Assembly: GCF_002014825.1 (NCBI RefSeq) | Contig: NZ_MUYU01000018.1 | Coordinates: forward strand, 1 to 64,000 | Reading direction: 5' to 3' | Source of the DNA: Moraxella pluranimalium | GTDB lineage: Bacteria; Pseudomonadota; Gammaproteobacteria; Pseudomonadales; Moraxellaceae | Length of the DNA: 64,000 bases | Shown here: positions 55,387-64,000 of the stretch, in pieces | Numbering within the stretch: the first letter of the stretch is position 1 | Layout of the letters: the number at the start of each line of letters is the position of its first letter | Made by a program: the position numbers and the translations under genes | Notes under the pieces: generated by a model | The model's database searches: none | What the model was told of the DNA's origin: nothing | Seen by the model: only the letters and a program-made list of their open reading frames with translations

Positions 55387-56298
55387 TTAGGATTCAATCA
55401 GCTTGGCTTTGACCAATGCGTCATCAATCACACTGTGGTAAGCTTCCGATAGCCAAACCAATGGCAGGCGGATGCCTTGATCAATTTTGCCCATCTTATG
55501 CAGGGCGTATTTGGTCGGTTGTGGGCTTGATTCGATGAACAAATCTTGGTGCAGATGCTTGATGGTGTCATGAATCGCCGCCGCTTCATCAAATTTGCCA
55601 TCTAGCGCCAATGCAAATGCTTGGCTCATGGCTTTTGGTGCGACATTTGAAGTCACCGAAATATCACCTTTAGCACCATATTTAATCATCTCAAGCGCTG
55701 TTGGATCATCGCCTGACAGGACGACGATACGATCGCTGACACGTTTGATTAGGCTTTTGCCACGCTCGACATCGCCTGTAGCATCTTTGATGGCGACGAT
55801 ATTTGGGATGTCAGCTAGGCGATTGACCGTCTCTTCGTTCATATCGACGACGGTACGCCCTGGGACATTATATAGCATCTGTGGCATATCCACCGCTTCG
55901 GCGATGGCTTTGAAATGCTGATACATTCCTTCTTGGGTCGGCTTATTATAATAAGGCACAACAAGCAGCGCACAGTCAGCACCAGCTGCTTTGGCGTGTG
56001 TCGTCAGCTCAATGGCTTCGTGGGTAGAATTTGCCCCTGTACCTGCAATGACTGGCACTCGGCCTGCCACTTGCTTGACAAAAAAGCGAATCACTTCACT
56101 GTGCTCAGCCATCGTCAAAGTCGCTGATTCGCCCGTCGTACCGACCGCCACCAAGGCATGAATCCCTTCGGCAATCTGCCACTCAATCAGACTGGCAAGC
56201 TTGTCATAATCCACCGCACCATCTGGGGTCATCGGGGTGATTAGGGCAGTGATTGCCCCTTGTAACTTGGACTTGATGTCTTGATATGCGTCTGTCAT
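55387..56298 (-). CDS. dapA: 4-hydroxy-tetrahydrodipicolinate synthase
   Basis: Lysine/diaminopimelate pathway aldolase that condenses pyruvate with aspartate semialdehyde. The 303-residue protein has GAITALITPMTPDG, VAVGTTGESATLT, the catalytic Tyr in MLYNVPGRT and the Schiff-base Lys in IVAIKDATGD. I chose the ATG at 56298, with AAGG 6 bases upstream. It heads dapA-bamC-like-purC. Confidence 0.97.
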   Translation of the reverse strand: MTDAYQDIKSKLQGAITALITPMTPDGAVDYDKLASLIEWQIAEGIHALVAVGTTGESATLTMAEHSEVIRFFVKQVAGRVPVIAGTGANSTHEAIELTTHAKAAGADCALLVVPYYNKPTQEGMYQHFKAIAEAVDMPQMLYNVPGRTVVDMNEETVNRLADIPNIVAIKDATGDVERGKSLIKRVSDRIVVLSGDDPTALEMIKYGAKGDISVTSNVAPKAMSQAFALALDGKFDEAAAIHDTIKHLHQDLFIESSPQPTKYALHKMGKIDQGIRLPLVWLSEAYHSVIDDALVKAKLIES

Positions 56299-56413
56299 AA
56301 AAAGCCTTGATGCAAAATCTAAAATAAACTTGGGCTTGGCAAGCAAGCGGTACGCTTTAGTTTATCACATTTGGATGATAATTTTATAGCAAATTTTTAA
56401 CCCACATCAAAAA

Positions 56414-57817
56414 TTATTCAATCCGCATACCGATGATGGCAGGCTCGCCTTGACGAATCAGCTGTACAGGGACAACGCCTTGTTTTGGTAAAGCTGCCAC
56501 CACATCTGCAAAGTCATCCACCCCCGTGACGGCATAATTATTCAGCCCAACAATCACATCACCTGCCATGATGCCTGCTCTGGATGCATTACCCACCAAA
56601 TCCACCGATGTAATCATCACACCACCTTTTGCCCCTTGATAGCTCAATGAACGACGCTCGCTTGGCAATAGCTCTCGCAGGCGTAAGCCCAATCGCACGC
56701 CATCGCTTTGGCTGGATGCTTCGGCGGCGACATCAGCAGGTGCTTCGCCAAAGTTGCCCTTGGCAGTATATGTTTTGCCTTGACGCAGATAAGTTAGGCT
56801 AAAGTCTTGATTTGGCTTGGCTTTATTGGTCAAATCAAACCACTCATGCGCAAGTCCAATCGGCGTGCCATTGAAACTGAGCACCACATCACCTACTTGT
56901 AGCCCTGCACGCTCGGCAGGAGAGTCTTGGGCGACTTGGGTCAATAGCGCCCCTTGTGGCTTGGGCAGCCCATAGACTTCTGCTAAGTTGCGGTCCAAAT
57001 CCTGCACCGTCACGCCCATACGTACTCGGGTGACTTTGCCCGTGGTTTTGATTTGTTCATAAATATCCATCGCTGTGGCAATCGGTATCGAGAACGACAG
57101 CCCCATATAGCCGCCTGTACCGCTAAATATCATCGAATTGACCGCAACGACTTCGCCTTGTTGGTTGAACAAGGGCCCGCCTGAGTTGCCGGGATTTAGG
57201 GCGACATCACTTTGGATAAATGGCACAGAGCCTTCGCTTGGGATACTGCGAGATTTGGCAGAGACAATCCCTGCCGATGCCGAATAATCAAAGCCAAACG
57301 GCGAGCCAATGGCAAGCACAGGCTGACCAACCTTGAGCGTGTCTGTCTTGGCAACAGGCAGGGCAGGATATTGATTGCCATCGACCTTGAGCACGGCGAT
57401 GTCTGAGCTCTCATCACTGCCAATCAAGCGCGCATCGAGCTCGGTGCGGTCGCTTAGCGTCACGGTGATACGCTCGGCATCTTTGATGACATGATGATTG
57501 GTCAAAATATAACCATCACGACTGATAAAAAATCCCGTGCCATAGCCCTGCTCCACCACAGGCATCTGTGGCAGATTGGCACTGTTACCCAGATAATCTT
57601 TGAGCATTTCGATGGCTTGGGCGGTGGCAAGCGTCTCACTATCGACTTTTTTGGTGATGCTGACACGCACCACGCCTGCCGATGCTTGCTCGACCAAATC
57701 CGAAAAATCCACACCGACTGATGCGTATGCCGCCGTCGGCATGATGGCAGTGATGGATGTGCCGATAGGTAGAGCTATGCTTGTACCAAGCAGCAGTGCC
57801 AATGTTGTTTTTTTCAT
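56414..57817 (-). CDS. Periplasmic serine protease, DegP/DegQ (HtrA) family
   Basis: A 467-residue periplasmic protease-chaperone: signal peptide (ending AYA), trypsin-like domain with His in TNHHVIKDAE, Asp in SSDIAVLKVD and Ser in NPGNSGGPLF, then two PDZ domains (about 285-365 and 385-460). The two-PDZ layout fits DegP, DegQ or MucD. It degrades misfolded envelope proteins. Strong promoter upstream; 209 bases separate it from tmk. Confidence 0.96.
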   Translation of the reverse strand: MKKTTLALLLGTSIALPIGTSITAIMPTAAYASVGVDFSDLVEQASAGVVRVSITKKVDSETLATAQAIEMLKDYLGNSANLPQMPVVEQGYGTGFFISRDGYILTNHHVIKDAERITVTLSDRTELDARLIGSDESSDIAVLKVDGNQYPALPVAKTDTLKVGQPVLAIGSPFGFDYSASAGIVSAKSRSIPSEGSVPFIQSDVALNPGNSGGPLFNQQGEVVAVNSMIFSGTGGYMGLSFSIPIATAMDIYEQIKTTGKVTRVRMGVTVQDLDRNLAEVYGLPKPQGALLTQVAQDSPAERAGLQVGDVVLSFNGTPIGLAHEWFDLTNKAKPNQDFSLTYLRQGKTYTAKGNFGEAPADVAAEASSQSDGVRLGLRLRELLPSERRSLSYQGAKGGVMITSVDLVGNASRAGIMAGDVIVGLNNYAVTGVDDFADVVAALPKQGVVPVQLIRQGEPAIIGMRIE

Positions 57818-57935
57818 AATCTATCCCAAGATGTCGTATCGTCCTTGTTGAATTGACATAATCAATGACAGCGTGACAGCATCAGCCCATCGGACGGTAG
57901 ATGACTTTGATAATCGTTTTGATTTAGAAAATTTT

Positions 57936-57964
57936 AGTATCCTAAAATTCTATCTTACCGTCAA
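57936..57964 (-). promoter_or_regulatory. Promoter of the DegP/DegQ gene
   Basis: Minus strand: TTGACG (57959-57964), 17-base spacer, GATACT (57936-57941); leader of about 110 bases. Confidence 0.55.
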
Positions 57965-58026
57965 GTGAGATTTGGCGACAATTTCTTGCCATAATCCAAC
58001 AATTCTTGCTGTCAGCTCACAAACCA

Positions 58027-58644
58027 TTACAAGCCAAGTGCCGTATCGATACGAGATGCCACTTGTGCCACTGTGCCATCGGCATCGATACGATGAATAC
58101 GCTGTGGGTGCTTGCTGTGCTGATACGAAAGTCCCTGATGCACACGCTCAAAAAACGCCAAATCATTGGCTTCAAGCCTGTCAGCCACACTACGCTTACC
58201 TGCACGCATCATGCCTGTGGCAACATCCAAATCCAGCCATAGCGTCGTATCTGGCATGACGGGGACAAACGACTCAATCAGCATCTCAATCTTATTGAGC
58301 GCTTTGGCATCACCGCCAAAACGCCCAAAGCCCTGATACGCCACCGTGCTATCAAAGAACCGATCGCACACCACCCATTTACCTGCCTGCAATGCCGGCA
58401 AAATCACCTGATGCACATGATCGGCACGAGCCGCAAACATCAGCAAAATCTCGGTGTCAGCATCAATCGTGCGACTTGGATCCAAAAAAATCGATCGCAA
58501 ATGCTCCGCCAAAGCACTACCCCCCGGCTCACGAGTACGCACCACATCAATGCCACGACTTGCTAGACGCTCACACAGTCCGTCGATGGCTGTGGTCTTG
58601 CCCACGCCTTCTGTGCCTTCAAAGCTGATAAATCGTGCGTTCAT
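58027..58644 (-). CDS. tmk: Thymidylate kinase
   Basis: dTMP kinase of DNA precursor synthesis. The 205-residue protein has P-loop FEGTEGVGKTT, DR in CDRFFDSTVAYQG, TREPGGSALAE and a LID near TGMMRAGKRSVADRLE. Its ATG overlaps the stop of mltG by 4 bases, so the two are coupled. The order pabC-mltG-tmk is conserved with E. coli. Confidence 0.97.
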   Translation of the reverse strand: MNARFISFEGTEGVGKTTAIDGLCERLASRGIDVVRTREPGGSALAEHLRSIFLDPSRTIDADTEILLMFAARADHVHQVILPALQAGKWVVCDRFFDSTVAYQGFGRFGGDAKALNKIEMLIESFVPVMPDTTLWLDLDVATGMMRAGKRSVADRLEANDLAFFERVHQGLSYQHSKHPQRIHRIDADGTVAQVASRIDTALGL

Positions 58645-59750
58645 TGGCTACCTTCCTTTTGTGCCATCACAGCACGATACTCAGCAACGGCTTTGCTGTG
58701 CTCATCTAGCGTTTTGCTAAACTTATGCCCGCCATTGCCCGTCGCCACAAAATACAGCACATCGGATGCATCAGGATGCATAGTAGCACGGATAGCTTCG
58801 GCTGATGGCAGGGCAATCGGCGTCGGTGGCAAGCCGTCGATTTGATAGGTGTTGTAAGCGGTTTTTTCGTTGATATTACTGCGATAAATCTTGCCATCAT
58901 AGCGGTCAAACAGCCCATAAATGATGGTCGGGTCGGTCTGTAGGCGCATCCCTTGACGCAGACGATTGACAAATACCGATGACACCAGCGTTCTTTCGGA
59001 CTTGATGCCTGTTTCTTTTTCGATGATACTTGCCATGATGAGCGCTTCATATGGCGTCTGATAAGGCAGGTTCTGGTCTCTGCCCTGCCATGCATCATCT
59101 AGGATGCGTTTTTGGTCGTCGTACAGTTTTTGTAAGATGGCTTTGTCGCTGACGCCTTTATTAAAATGATATGTATTGGGCGCAAACCAGCCTTCTAGAT
59201 TGCCATTAGGCGACTCAATCCCCAACGCCTTTGCCACCGCTTCATTATCTCGTGCGACATCCGTCCATGCATAGCCATCAGCAGGCGGTGTGAGTAGCTC
59301 AAGCTTGACGCCGTCGGTGGTTTTGATGGCGTGGTACAAATCCTTGACCGTCTTGCCTTCGATGATACGGATGGTGACTTGCTCGGTCTTGCCCCCTTGT
59401 TGTAGGATACCGAGCGCCGTCGCTAGGCTTGCCCCGCTTGGGATGGTGTATTCGCCTTCTTGTAGTGGCTTATTTGCCATCAGTGCCAAATACGCTTTGG
59501 CAACTGGCGACAACGACAGCGCCGCACCCGACCAAGACTCATTGGCAAGCAGGCTATAATAAGTATCGCCTTTTTTGACGCTCAAGTTCATCTCAGGGTG
59601 CTGACTGCTGGCAAAAATCGTCTGATACAGCACCAGCACGCCAAGCAATAGCACAGCGATGATGGCGATGATGATTGATTTGGCAGACTGCTTGGACTGC
59701 TTGGCTTGCCTAGATTTGGCTGATTTGGAAGTGTTGGGTGATTTTGCCAT
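58641..59750 (-). CDS. mltG: Endolytic murein transglycosylase MltG
   Basis: Inner-membrane lytic transglycosylase that cuts nascent glycan strands and sets chain length. The 369-residue protein has a basic Ser/Lys-rich cytoplasmic N-terminus (SKSAKSRQAKQSKQSAKS), one helix (about 26-50), a LysM-like region, and the YceG catalytic domain with Glu in SIIEKETGIKSER and TAYNTYQIDGLPPTPI. It overlaps tmk by ATGA and lies after pabC, with a small secreted-protein gene between. Confidence 0.96.
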   Translation of the reverse strand: MAKSPNTSKSAKSRQAKQSKQSAKSIIIAIIAVLLLGVLVLYQTIFASSQHPEMNLSVKKGDTYYSLLANESWSGAALSLSPVAKAYLALMANKPLQEGEYTIPSGASLATALGILQQGGKTEQVTIRIIEGKTVKDLYHAIKTTDGVKLELLTPPADGYAWTDVARDNEAVAKALGIESPNGNLEGWFAPNTYHFNKGVSDKAILQKLYDDQKRILDDAWQGRDQNLPYQTPYEALIMASIIEKETGIKSERTLVSSVFVNRLRQGMRLQTDPTIIYGLFDRYDGKIYRSNINEKTAYNTYQIDGLPPTPIALPSAEAIRATMHPDASDVLYFVATGNGGHKFSKTLDEHSKAVAEYRAVMAQKEGSQ

Positions 59751-59874
59751 CGGGACAACTCATAAAAAAAATTTGCCCCATTTTACCAAATATCCCCCAC
59801 GCCTTGCCATCCAAAAATTGTAGCTAATAAGAATGGTGGTGGTTTGGATAATACACATCCCAATTTTAAAACCA

Positions 59875-59903
59875 AACCCCCAAACCTGTATAGCTTGGGG
59901 GTT
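59875..59903 (-). terminator. Terminator of the small secreted-protein gene
   Basis: AACCCCCAA / TTGGGGGTT stem with an 11-base loop and TTTGGTTTT on the minus strand. Confidence 0.65.
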
Positions 59904-59922
59904 GTGCAATTTCTTGGATGGT

Positions 59923-60183
59923 TTAGTCTTGCTTCTCAATAATGATTAGAAATGAGCTTTTCATTTTTTGCATAGCAACCACTTGATAGCCTAGTTGATA
60001 AATATCATGTACAGTTACAGGTTTTTTATCAAATAATTTATAGCAACGAAAATCCGCATCCGTGCTTTCATAAATAGAGTAACACATATCACCATCTTTA
60101 CCGCCAGCATTTGCCGCTGTCGCAGACAAAGCGCCAAGTGATAGTAATGATGCACAAACAAGCTTTTTAAACATTTTAGCCAT
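59923..60183 (-). CDS. Small secreted protein, unknown function
   Basis: An 86-residue protein with a signal peptide (about 1-26, ending ANA), then GGKDGDMCYSIYESTDADFRCYKLFDKKPVTVHDIYQLGYQVVAMQ. Two Cys (CYSIY and RCYKL) could form a disulfide. It may start at Met4 (MFKKLV). It interrupts the pabC-mltG order and has its own terminator, so it is probably expressed independently. No recognised family. Confidence 0.7.
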   Translation of the reverse strand: MAKMFKKLVCASLLSLGALSATAANAGGKDGDMCYSIYESTDADFRCYKLFDKKPVTVHDIYQLGYQVVAMQKMKSSFLIIIEKQD

Positions 60184-60308
60184 CCTTTTTAAATGTTGAG
60201 CGAAAGATATCTATTGGATTGCCAATATATGTTATATTCTACTCATAATTGATATGATTGGCTAGTCTTTTTTATTAAGTATATTCATAAGGTAAATTAC
60301 CGACATCA

Positions 60309-61178
60309 TCATTCACAATCCCCAATCGGCAATACCATCTGCAATGGCTTGATAGCCCCTGCCAGCTTAAGCTGTGCCACAGGGACGATGCCACGCACGG
60401 CATTGGTCATGCACAGTGCTTGTAGCTTTGGCAAATCATCGTCGGACAATATCCGCTCTTGCACAGCTTTGTCCGATTGCACTGCTTTTGCCATCACCAT
60501 CTGACGCATCACGCCTGCCACGCCCGAGATATCCACCGGTGGCGTGTACCAATGCCCATCCAATTGATAAAAAATATTGCCCACCGTCGCACAGACCCAC
60601 TGCCCATGTACATTGGCAATCAGCCCATCATCACTGTCATCACCTGCTTGCTGACGCGCGAGTAGCTCAGCGTGTGCCAGCACTTGCTCAGGACAGGCAA
60701 TCAGCTTTAACCCTGCCAAGCGTGCCGTGCGATGACCGATGGTGCTCGTCAGCGTCGTTATGGTGATACTTGGTGCAATCGGTATGCCATCATGCCACTG
60801 ATGCTGTGCGTATAGCGCCGATGGCATCAGCCGAATATCCGCCATCGCCACCATGCCATCTGCTGTCGGTAGATAACCATAGCCACGCACCGCCTGCGCT
60901 TGGCGAGAGATGATGACTTTGATGATGCCGTGTTGCATCTGCTTGGCACGCTTACCCAGCTGTACCATCAGCCCATCGACATCCATCTGCATCCCAAATG
61001 CCGACAGTGAATTGGTGATACGCAAGCGGTGCCCATCGACACCCACAATCTGCCCATCATGCACGCCCATCGTGCTAAAAAACCCATCGCCATAAGCAAA
61101 GGCACGCATCTGCATCACATCCAACGTCCGCTTGGTCAGTGGATAAGTCATGCTCTGTGCAGTAGTTATCGCTGCCAT
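60309..61178 (-). CDS. pabC: Aminodeoxychorismate lyase
   Basis: PLP enzyme (fold type IV) of folate synthesis that converts aminodeoxychorismate to p-aminobenzoate and pyruvate. The 289-residue protein has RAFAYGDGFFSTM, VDGHRLRIT, the PLP Lys region HRTARLAGLKLIA, ANVHGQWVCATVGNIFYQLDGHWYTPPV and GVMRQMV. I chose the ATG at 61178, with AGG 9 bases upstream; the ATG at 61151 is also possible. It follows the TM-protein gene after 10 bases and precedes mltG. Confidence 0.9.
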   Translation of the reverse strand: MAAITTAQSMTYPLTKRTLDVMQMRAFAYGDGFFSTMGVHDGQIVGVDGHRLRITNSLSAFGMQMDVDGLMVQLGKRAKQMQHGIIKVIISRQAQAVRGYGYLPTADGMVAMADIRLMPSALYAQHQWHDGIPIAPSITITTLTSTIGHRTARLAGLKLIACPEQVLAHAELLARQQAGDDSDDGLIANVHGQWVCATVGNIFYQLDGHWYTPPVDISGVAGVMRQMVMAKAVQSDKAVQERILSDDDLPKLQALCMTNAVRGIVPVAQLKLAGAIKPLQMVLPIGDCE

Positions 61179-61188
61179 CTGGATAGAC

Positions 61189-61776
61189 CTACTTTGCCAA
61201 GATAAGCTTGCATTGATAATCTTGGCACTTGGCATAGGTCAGTCGCATCTTGCCAAGTGCCTGCCGTGCCACCGCCTTGCCCTGTAGCATCTGTGCGACC
61301 ACCGCCGTGCCCTGCTCGCCATCAAGCTTGCCCATCATGTGATAGACACGCTTGGCAAAGTCAATCGCCTGTGCTTTAGTCTTGTCATCATCAGTCGGTG
61401 CAGGATAATACCACACCACTTCAAGCAGTCCATCGGATAAGATGGCATATAGCGGTGGCTCATGCCCCGCACTATAGCGATAACGCTCGGCTTGATTGCC
61501 ATAATAATCAAGCGCAGGCTCAGTGGTCGCAGCCGCCCCAAGCTCTGCCATCAAGCCTTCGGCATCCGTCGCTGACTTGGGCAAGCTCTGCCAAGTCGCC
61601 GTGTCATACACCACAGGCTCATAAACCTTTGGCTTGCCATCATCTGCCACCACGCTCTCGGCAGGAGTCACAGGACGAAAGGTCAAAAACAGCACAATCG
61701 CCACCGCCAAGATGACAGCAGCAATCAGCCAAGTGCGTTTGGACTTTGGTGGTTGGGCGGTGGTATCGGTGCTCAT
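61189..61776 (-). CDS. Membrane-anchored protein, unknown function
   Basis: A 195-residue protein with one N-terminal helix (about 16-36) after a basic cytoplasmic stretch (PKSKRTW), so most of it is periplasmic. It contains YDTATWQSLPKSATDAEGLMAELGA, an E-P-P-L-Y-A-I strand and a final CQDYQCKLILAK with two Cys. I do not recognise the family. It sits 10 bases before pabC and is probably co-transcribed with it. Confidence 0.75.
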   Translation of the reverse strand: MSTDTTAQPPKSKRTWLIAAVILAVAIVLFLTFRPVTPAESVVADDGKPKVYEPVVYDTATWQSLPKSATDAEGLMAELGAAATTEPALDYYGNQAERYRYSAGHEPPLYAILSDGLLEVVWYYPAPTDDDKTKAQAIDFAKRVYHMMGKLDGEQGTAVVAQMLQGKAVARQALGKMRLTYAKCQDYQCKLILAK

Positions 61777-61912
61777 ACTGGTTCCATGATGCGTATTTGT
61801 GGATTATTCTAACACAGATACCCACCAAAGCTTTACTTCCCCTTGCTATTTTTGCCAAAATCAGCGACACTGATGGCACATTTTTGTCCGATTTTTTTGT
61901 TTGGATACATTC

Positions 61913-62710
61913 ATGCAGCATTTTATCGTCATTGGCAATCCGATTAATCACTCAAAAAGTCCGCAAATCCATCATGCCTTCGCCGAGAGTGTCGGGCTAG
62001 ATATCTGCTATCAGCGGCAGTTTTGTCCTGATAACAAGGACAGCTTTGAAGCGGTGGTGCAGGCGTTTTTTGCTGGTGGTGGCGTGGGCGCCAATGTCAC
62101 TTTGCCTTTTAAGGAAACTGCACATCAGCTGTGCCATAGTACAGGGGCATTGAGCGATGATGCCAAGATGGCAGGGGCGGTCAATACCCTAATGGTGCGT
62201 GATGGCAAGCTATACGGCGATAATACCGATGGTCGTGGCTTGGTGTCAGATTTATTGAGTCAAGGTATTGATTTAACTAATAAAAAAATCGCCATCTTGG
62301 GCGCAGGTGGGGCGACTCGTGGGGCGATTTTGCCCCTACTGCATCAAGGGGCGCACTTGGCAATTTATAATCGCACCCTTGCCAAAGCCGAACAGCTTGT
62401 ACAAGACTTTAATCACCCAAATTTATCTGCACACAGTTTAGATGAACTACAACAAGACACCCATTTTGATGTCATCATCAATGCCACTTCGGCGACCACC
62501 ACAGGTCAGTCGATGGATTTTGGGCGTATCACAGCGGATTTTGCTTATGATATGATGTACGGCAAGCCATCGGCATTTTTGGCACATTTTGCCAATCAAG
62601 GTGCAGGCACATCCGATGGCTTCGGGATGCTGATTCATCAAGCCAAGCTTGCCTTTGAGCTGTGGACGGGGGCGACGGTGGATTTATCAGCGGTGGCGAT
62701 TGCACCTTGA
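61913..62710 (+). CDS. aroE: Shikimate dehydrogenase (NADP+)
   Basis: Reduces 3-dehydroshikimate in the aromatic pathway. The 265-residue protein has NPINHSKSP (shikimate site), ANVTLPFKETA with the catalytic Lys, NTDGRG, and the NADP motif GAGGATRGAI. I chose the ATG at 61913; a TTG four codons earlier shares the same GGA. Followed after 73 bases by a small acidic-peptide gene on the same strand. Confidence 0.96.
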   Translation: MQHFIVIGNPINHSKSPQIHHAFAESVGLDICYQRQFCPDNKDSFEAVVQAFFAGGGVGANVTLPFKETAHQLCHSTGALSDDAKMAGAVNTLMVRDGKLYGDNTDGRGLVSDLLSQGIDLTNKKIAILGAGGATRGAILPLLHQGAHLAIYNRTLAKAEQLVQDFNHPNLSAHSLDELQQDTHFDVIINATSATTTGQSMDFGRITADFAYDMMYGKPSAFLAHFANQGAGTSDGFGMLIHQAKLAFELWTGATVDLSAVAIAP

Positions 62711-62783
62711 ATTTTGTGGCAGGTAGCACCATCTTAGGCGAACCTTAGACGAATTTAAATTTATCACTTAAGTAGGAGTAGGC

Positions 62784-62927
62784 GATGAGCGAGCAGATGG
62801 CAGACGAGTTTGATGTTGATTTTGATGATTTGGACAATCTACTGGACGACTTTGACGGCGTGGCTGTCGAAGGTGGCGTCGATAGCATCAATGATGATGG
62901 CTGTGAAGGCGGTGCGTGCAAGCTATA
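62784..62927 (+). CDS. 47-residue acidic peptide with C-terminal CEGGACKL
   Basis: A real-looking short gene: TAGGAG 6 bases before the ATG, 47 codons, TAA stop, and a perfect terminator 30 bases later. The product is very acidic (many Asp in FDVDFDDLDNLLDD) and ends CEGGACKL, with two Cys four residues apart. No known family comes to mind. It may be co-transcribed with aroE, 73 bases upstream. Confidence 0.7.
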
Positions 62928-62957
62928 ACAAGCTATAAATTGCACAAAAAAAGGTTG

Positions 62958-62986
62958 AGGGCGATGCTAAATCGCCCTTTTTATTT
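62958..62986 (+). terminator. Terminator after the acidic peptide gene
   Basis: Perfect 8-bp stem AGGGCGAT / ATCGCCCT with a 5-base loop, then TTTTTATTT. Confidence 0.92.
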
Positions 62987-63174
62987 GACAAAAAAGTCAG
63001 AAATAATAACAAAAAATTTGCCAAAATAAAATTTATTATGAAAATAAGTTATCATAAGCCAAAAAACGCTTTTTCTTGGTGCAATTTGTTGTATAGTGTT
63101 CTTAATGGCGATTGCCAATCACTGACCCAATTTTCAATCTTCGTATCACACGATACCCCCAACAAGGATGAGTT

Positions 63175-64000
63175 ATGCTGACTTATAAAGCCCCGCTTCG
63201 TGAAATTAAATTTTTGATGAATGAAATGTTCGATTTTCAGGCGCATTATCAGACGCTGGATAATGGTGCGGCTGCCGATGCCGAGACGGTGGACATGATT
63301 TTGTCAGGCTTTGCTGATTTTGCCGAAAATGTGCTATCGCCGCTGTATCAGCCTGCCGATGCCGAAGGATGCACCTTTAAGGATGGTGAAGTCACCACAC
63401 CAACAGGCTTTAAAGAAGCCTATCAGCAATTCGTCGAAGGCGGCTGGCAAGGCATCAGCTATCCTGAAGCCTTTGGCGGTATGAACCTGCCAATGTCACT
63501 CAATCTCATCAAATCTGAGATGATGGGCACTGCCAACTGGCCGTGGGCGATGTATCCAGGTCTGACCACAGGCTCGGTGAACACCATCTTGCAATATGGC
63601 GATGACGCCCAAAAAGCCACTTATCTACCCAAGCTTATCTCAGGCGAATGGTCAGGTACGATGTGCTTGACCGAAGCACAGTGCGGTACTGACCTAAACC
63701 AAATGAAAACCCGTGCCATGCCAAACGATGACGGCACTTACGCTATCACAGGCAGTAAAATTTTTATCTCAGCAGGTGAGCATGATTTGACCGAAAATAT
63801 CGTGCATATCGTGCTGGCTCGCCTACCCGATGCGCCTGCTGGCACCAAAGGCATTTCGCTGTTTATCGTACCGAAATTTTTGCCTACAGATACTGGCGAA
63901 GTCGGCGCGCGCAATGCGGTGGCTTGTGGCTCAATTGAGCATAAGATGGGCATCACCTCATCAGCTACTTGTGTGATCAACTTTGATGGTGCGACAGGTT
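63175..64000 (+). CDS. Acyl-CoA dehydrogenase (partial, cut by the window end)
   Basis: FAD enzyme of fatty-acid beta-oxidation; 275 codons are visible and the frame stays open. It starts MLTYKAPLREIKFLMNEMFDF, an N-terminal extension typical of the longer (about 600-residue) FadE-type proteins in this group. The FAD/substrate motif is seen as MCLTEAQCGTDL and ITGSKIFIS. AAGG lies 7 bases before the ATG at 63175. The catalytic Glu and C-terminal domain lie beyond the window. Confidence 0.93.
   Translation, partial: MLTYKAPLREIKFLMNEMFDFQAHYQTLDNGAAADAETVDMILSGFADFAENVLSPLYQPADAEGCTFKDGEVTTPTGFKEAYQQFVEGGWQGISYPEAFGGMNLPMSLNLIKSEMMGTANWPWAMYPGLTTGSVNTILQYGDDAQKATYLPKLISGEWSGTMCLTEAQCGTDLNQMKTRAMPNDDGTYAITGSKIFISAGEHDLTENIVHIVLARLPDAPAGTKGISLFIVPKFLPTDTGEVGARNAVACGSIEHKMGITSSATCVINFDGATG

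Overview
The window reads as a contiguous piece of a gammaproteobacterial chromosome, most likely Moraxellaceae (Moraxella-like). This is inferred from moderate GC by eye, dense gene packing, short intrinsic terminators, and family traits: a monofunctional ExDD-type RelA, ArgA, DusC, YheV downstream of oligopeptidase A, the dapA-bamC-purC order, and a sucA-sucB-lpdA operon. I see no rRNA, tRNA, CRISPR array, insertion sequence or prophage. Both ends are cut; the right end truncates an acyl-CoA dehydrogenase.

Layout. 1-9.2 kb: DEAD-box RNA helicase with a long charged RG-rich tail, relA, mutM, two tandem Bor-type lipoproteins, a membrane J-domain-like protein, a secreted protein and a thioesterase. 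9.2-15 kb: proteostasis operon tig-clpP-clpX, then rdgB preceded by and overlapping a HEPN/Abi-like gene, then an endo/exonuclease/phosphatase-fold protein. 15-25.3 kb: prlC-yheV, a lipoprotein, a WYL regulator and the 2-oxoglutarate dehydrogenase operon sucA-sucB-lpdA. 25.8-32.3 kb: aldehyde dehydrogenase, an AT-rich cassette (4-TM protein, SDR, divergent TetR), a membrane-anchored glutamate-synthase-like FMN protein and an orphan HutC/GntR regulator. 32.4-41 kb: FBH1/UvrD-like helicase, dusC, a compact ABC exporter, a MazG-like protein and a four-gene iron-siderophore ABC uptake operon with a possible Fur site. 41-46.3 kb: lipoprotein, argA, a DsbC-like protein, an FKBP isomerase and a mechanosensitive-channel-like protein. 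46.4-49.5 kb: an accessory block with a MerR-controlled CDF metal exporter and a nuclease-DUF2075 helicase. 49.5-64 kb: GNAT, pterin dehydratase-like protein, parC, butanediol dehydrogenase, NIF3-like protein, dapA-short bamC-purC, DegP/DegQ protease, pabC-mltG-tmk, aroE, a 47-residue acidic peptide gene and the acyl-CoA dehydrogenase.

How it works together. Most genes are housekeeping: stringent response, DNA repair, protein quality control, TCA cycle, and amino acid, purine, folate and shikimate synthesis. The accessory layer is the most interesting part: a HEPN/Abi-like gene translationally coupled to rdgB, a predicted PD-(D/E)XK-DUF2075 nuclease-helicase beside a metal-resistance pair, an unusually small ABC ATPase domain, a J-like domain that has lost HPD and is fused to two LprI/DUF1311-like repeats, a BamC reduced to its N-terminal segment, and ParC with isoleucine at position 80, the classic quinolone-resistance site. 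Promoters often show an extended -10 (TGnTATAAT-like). Several operons carry intrinsic terminator-like hairpins between genes, which suggests graded expression.
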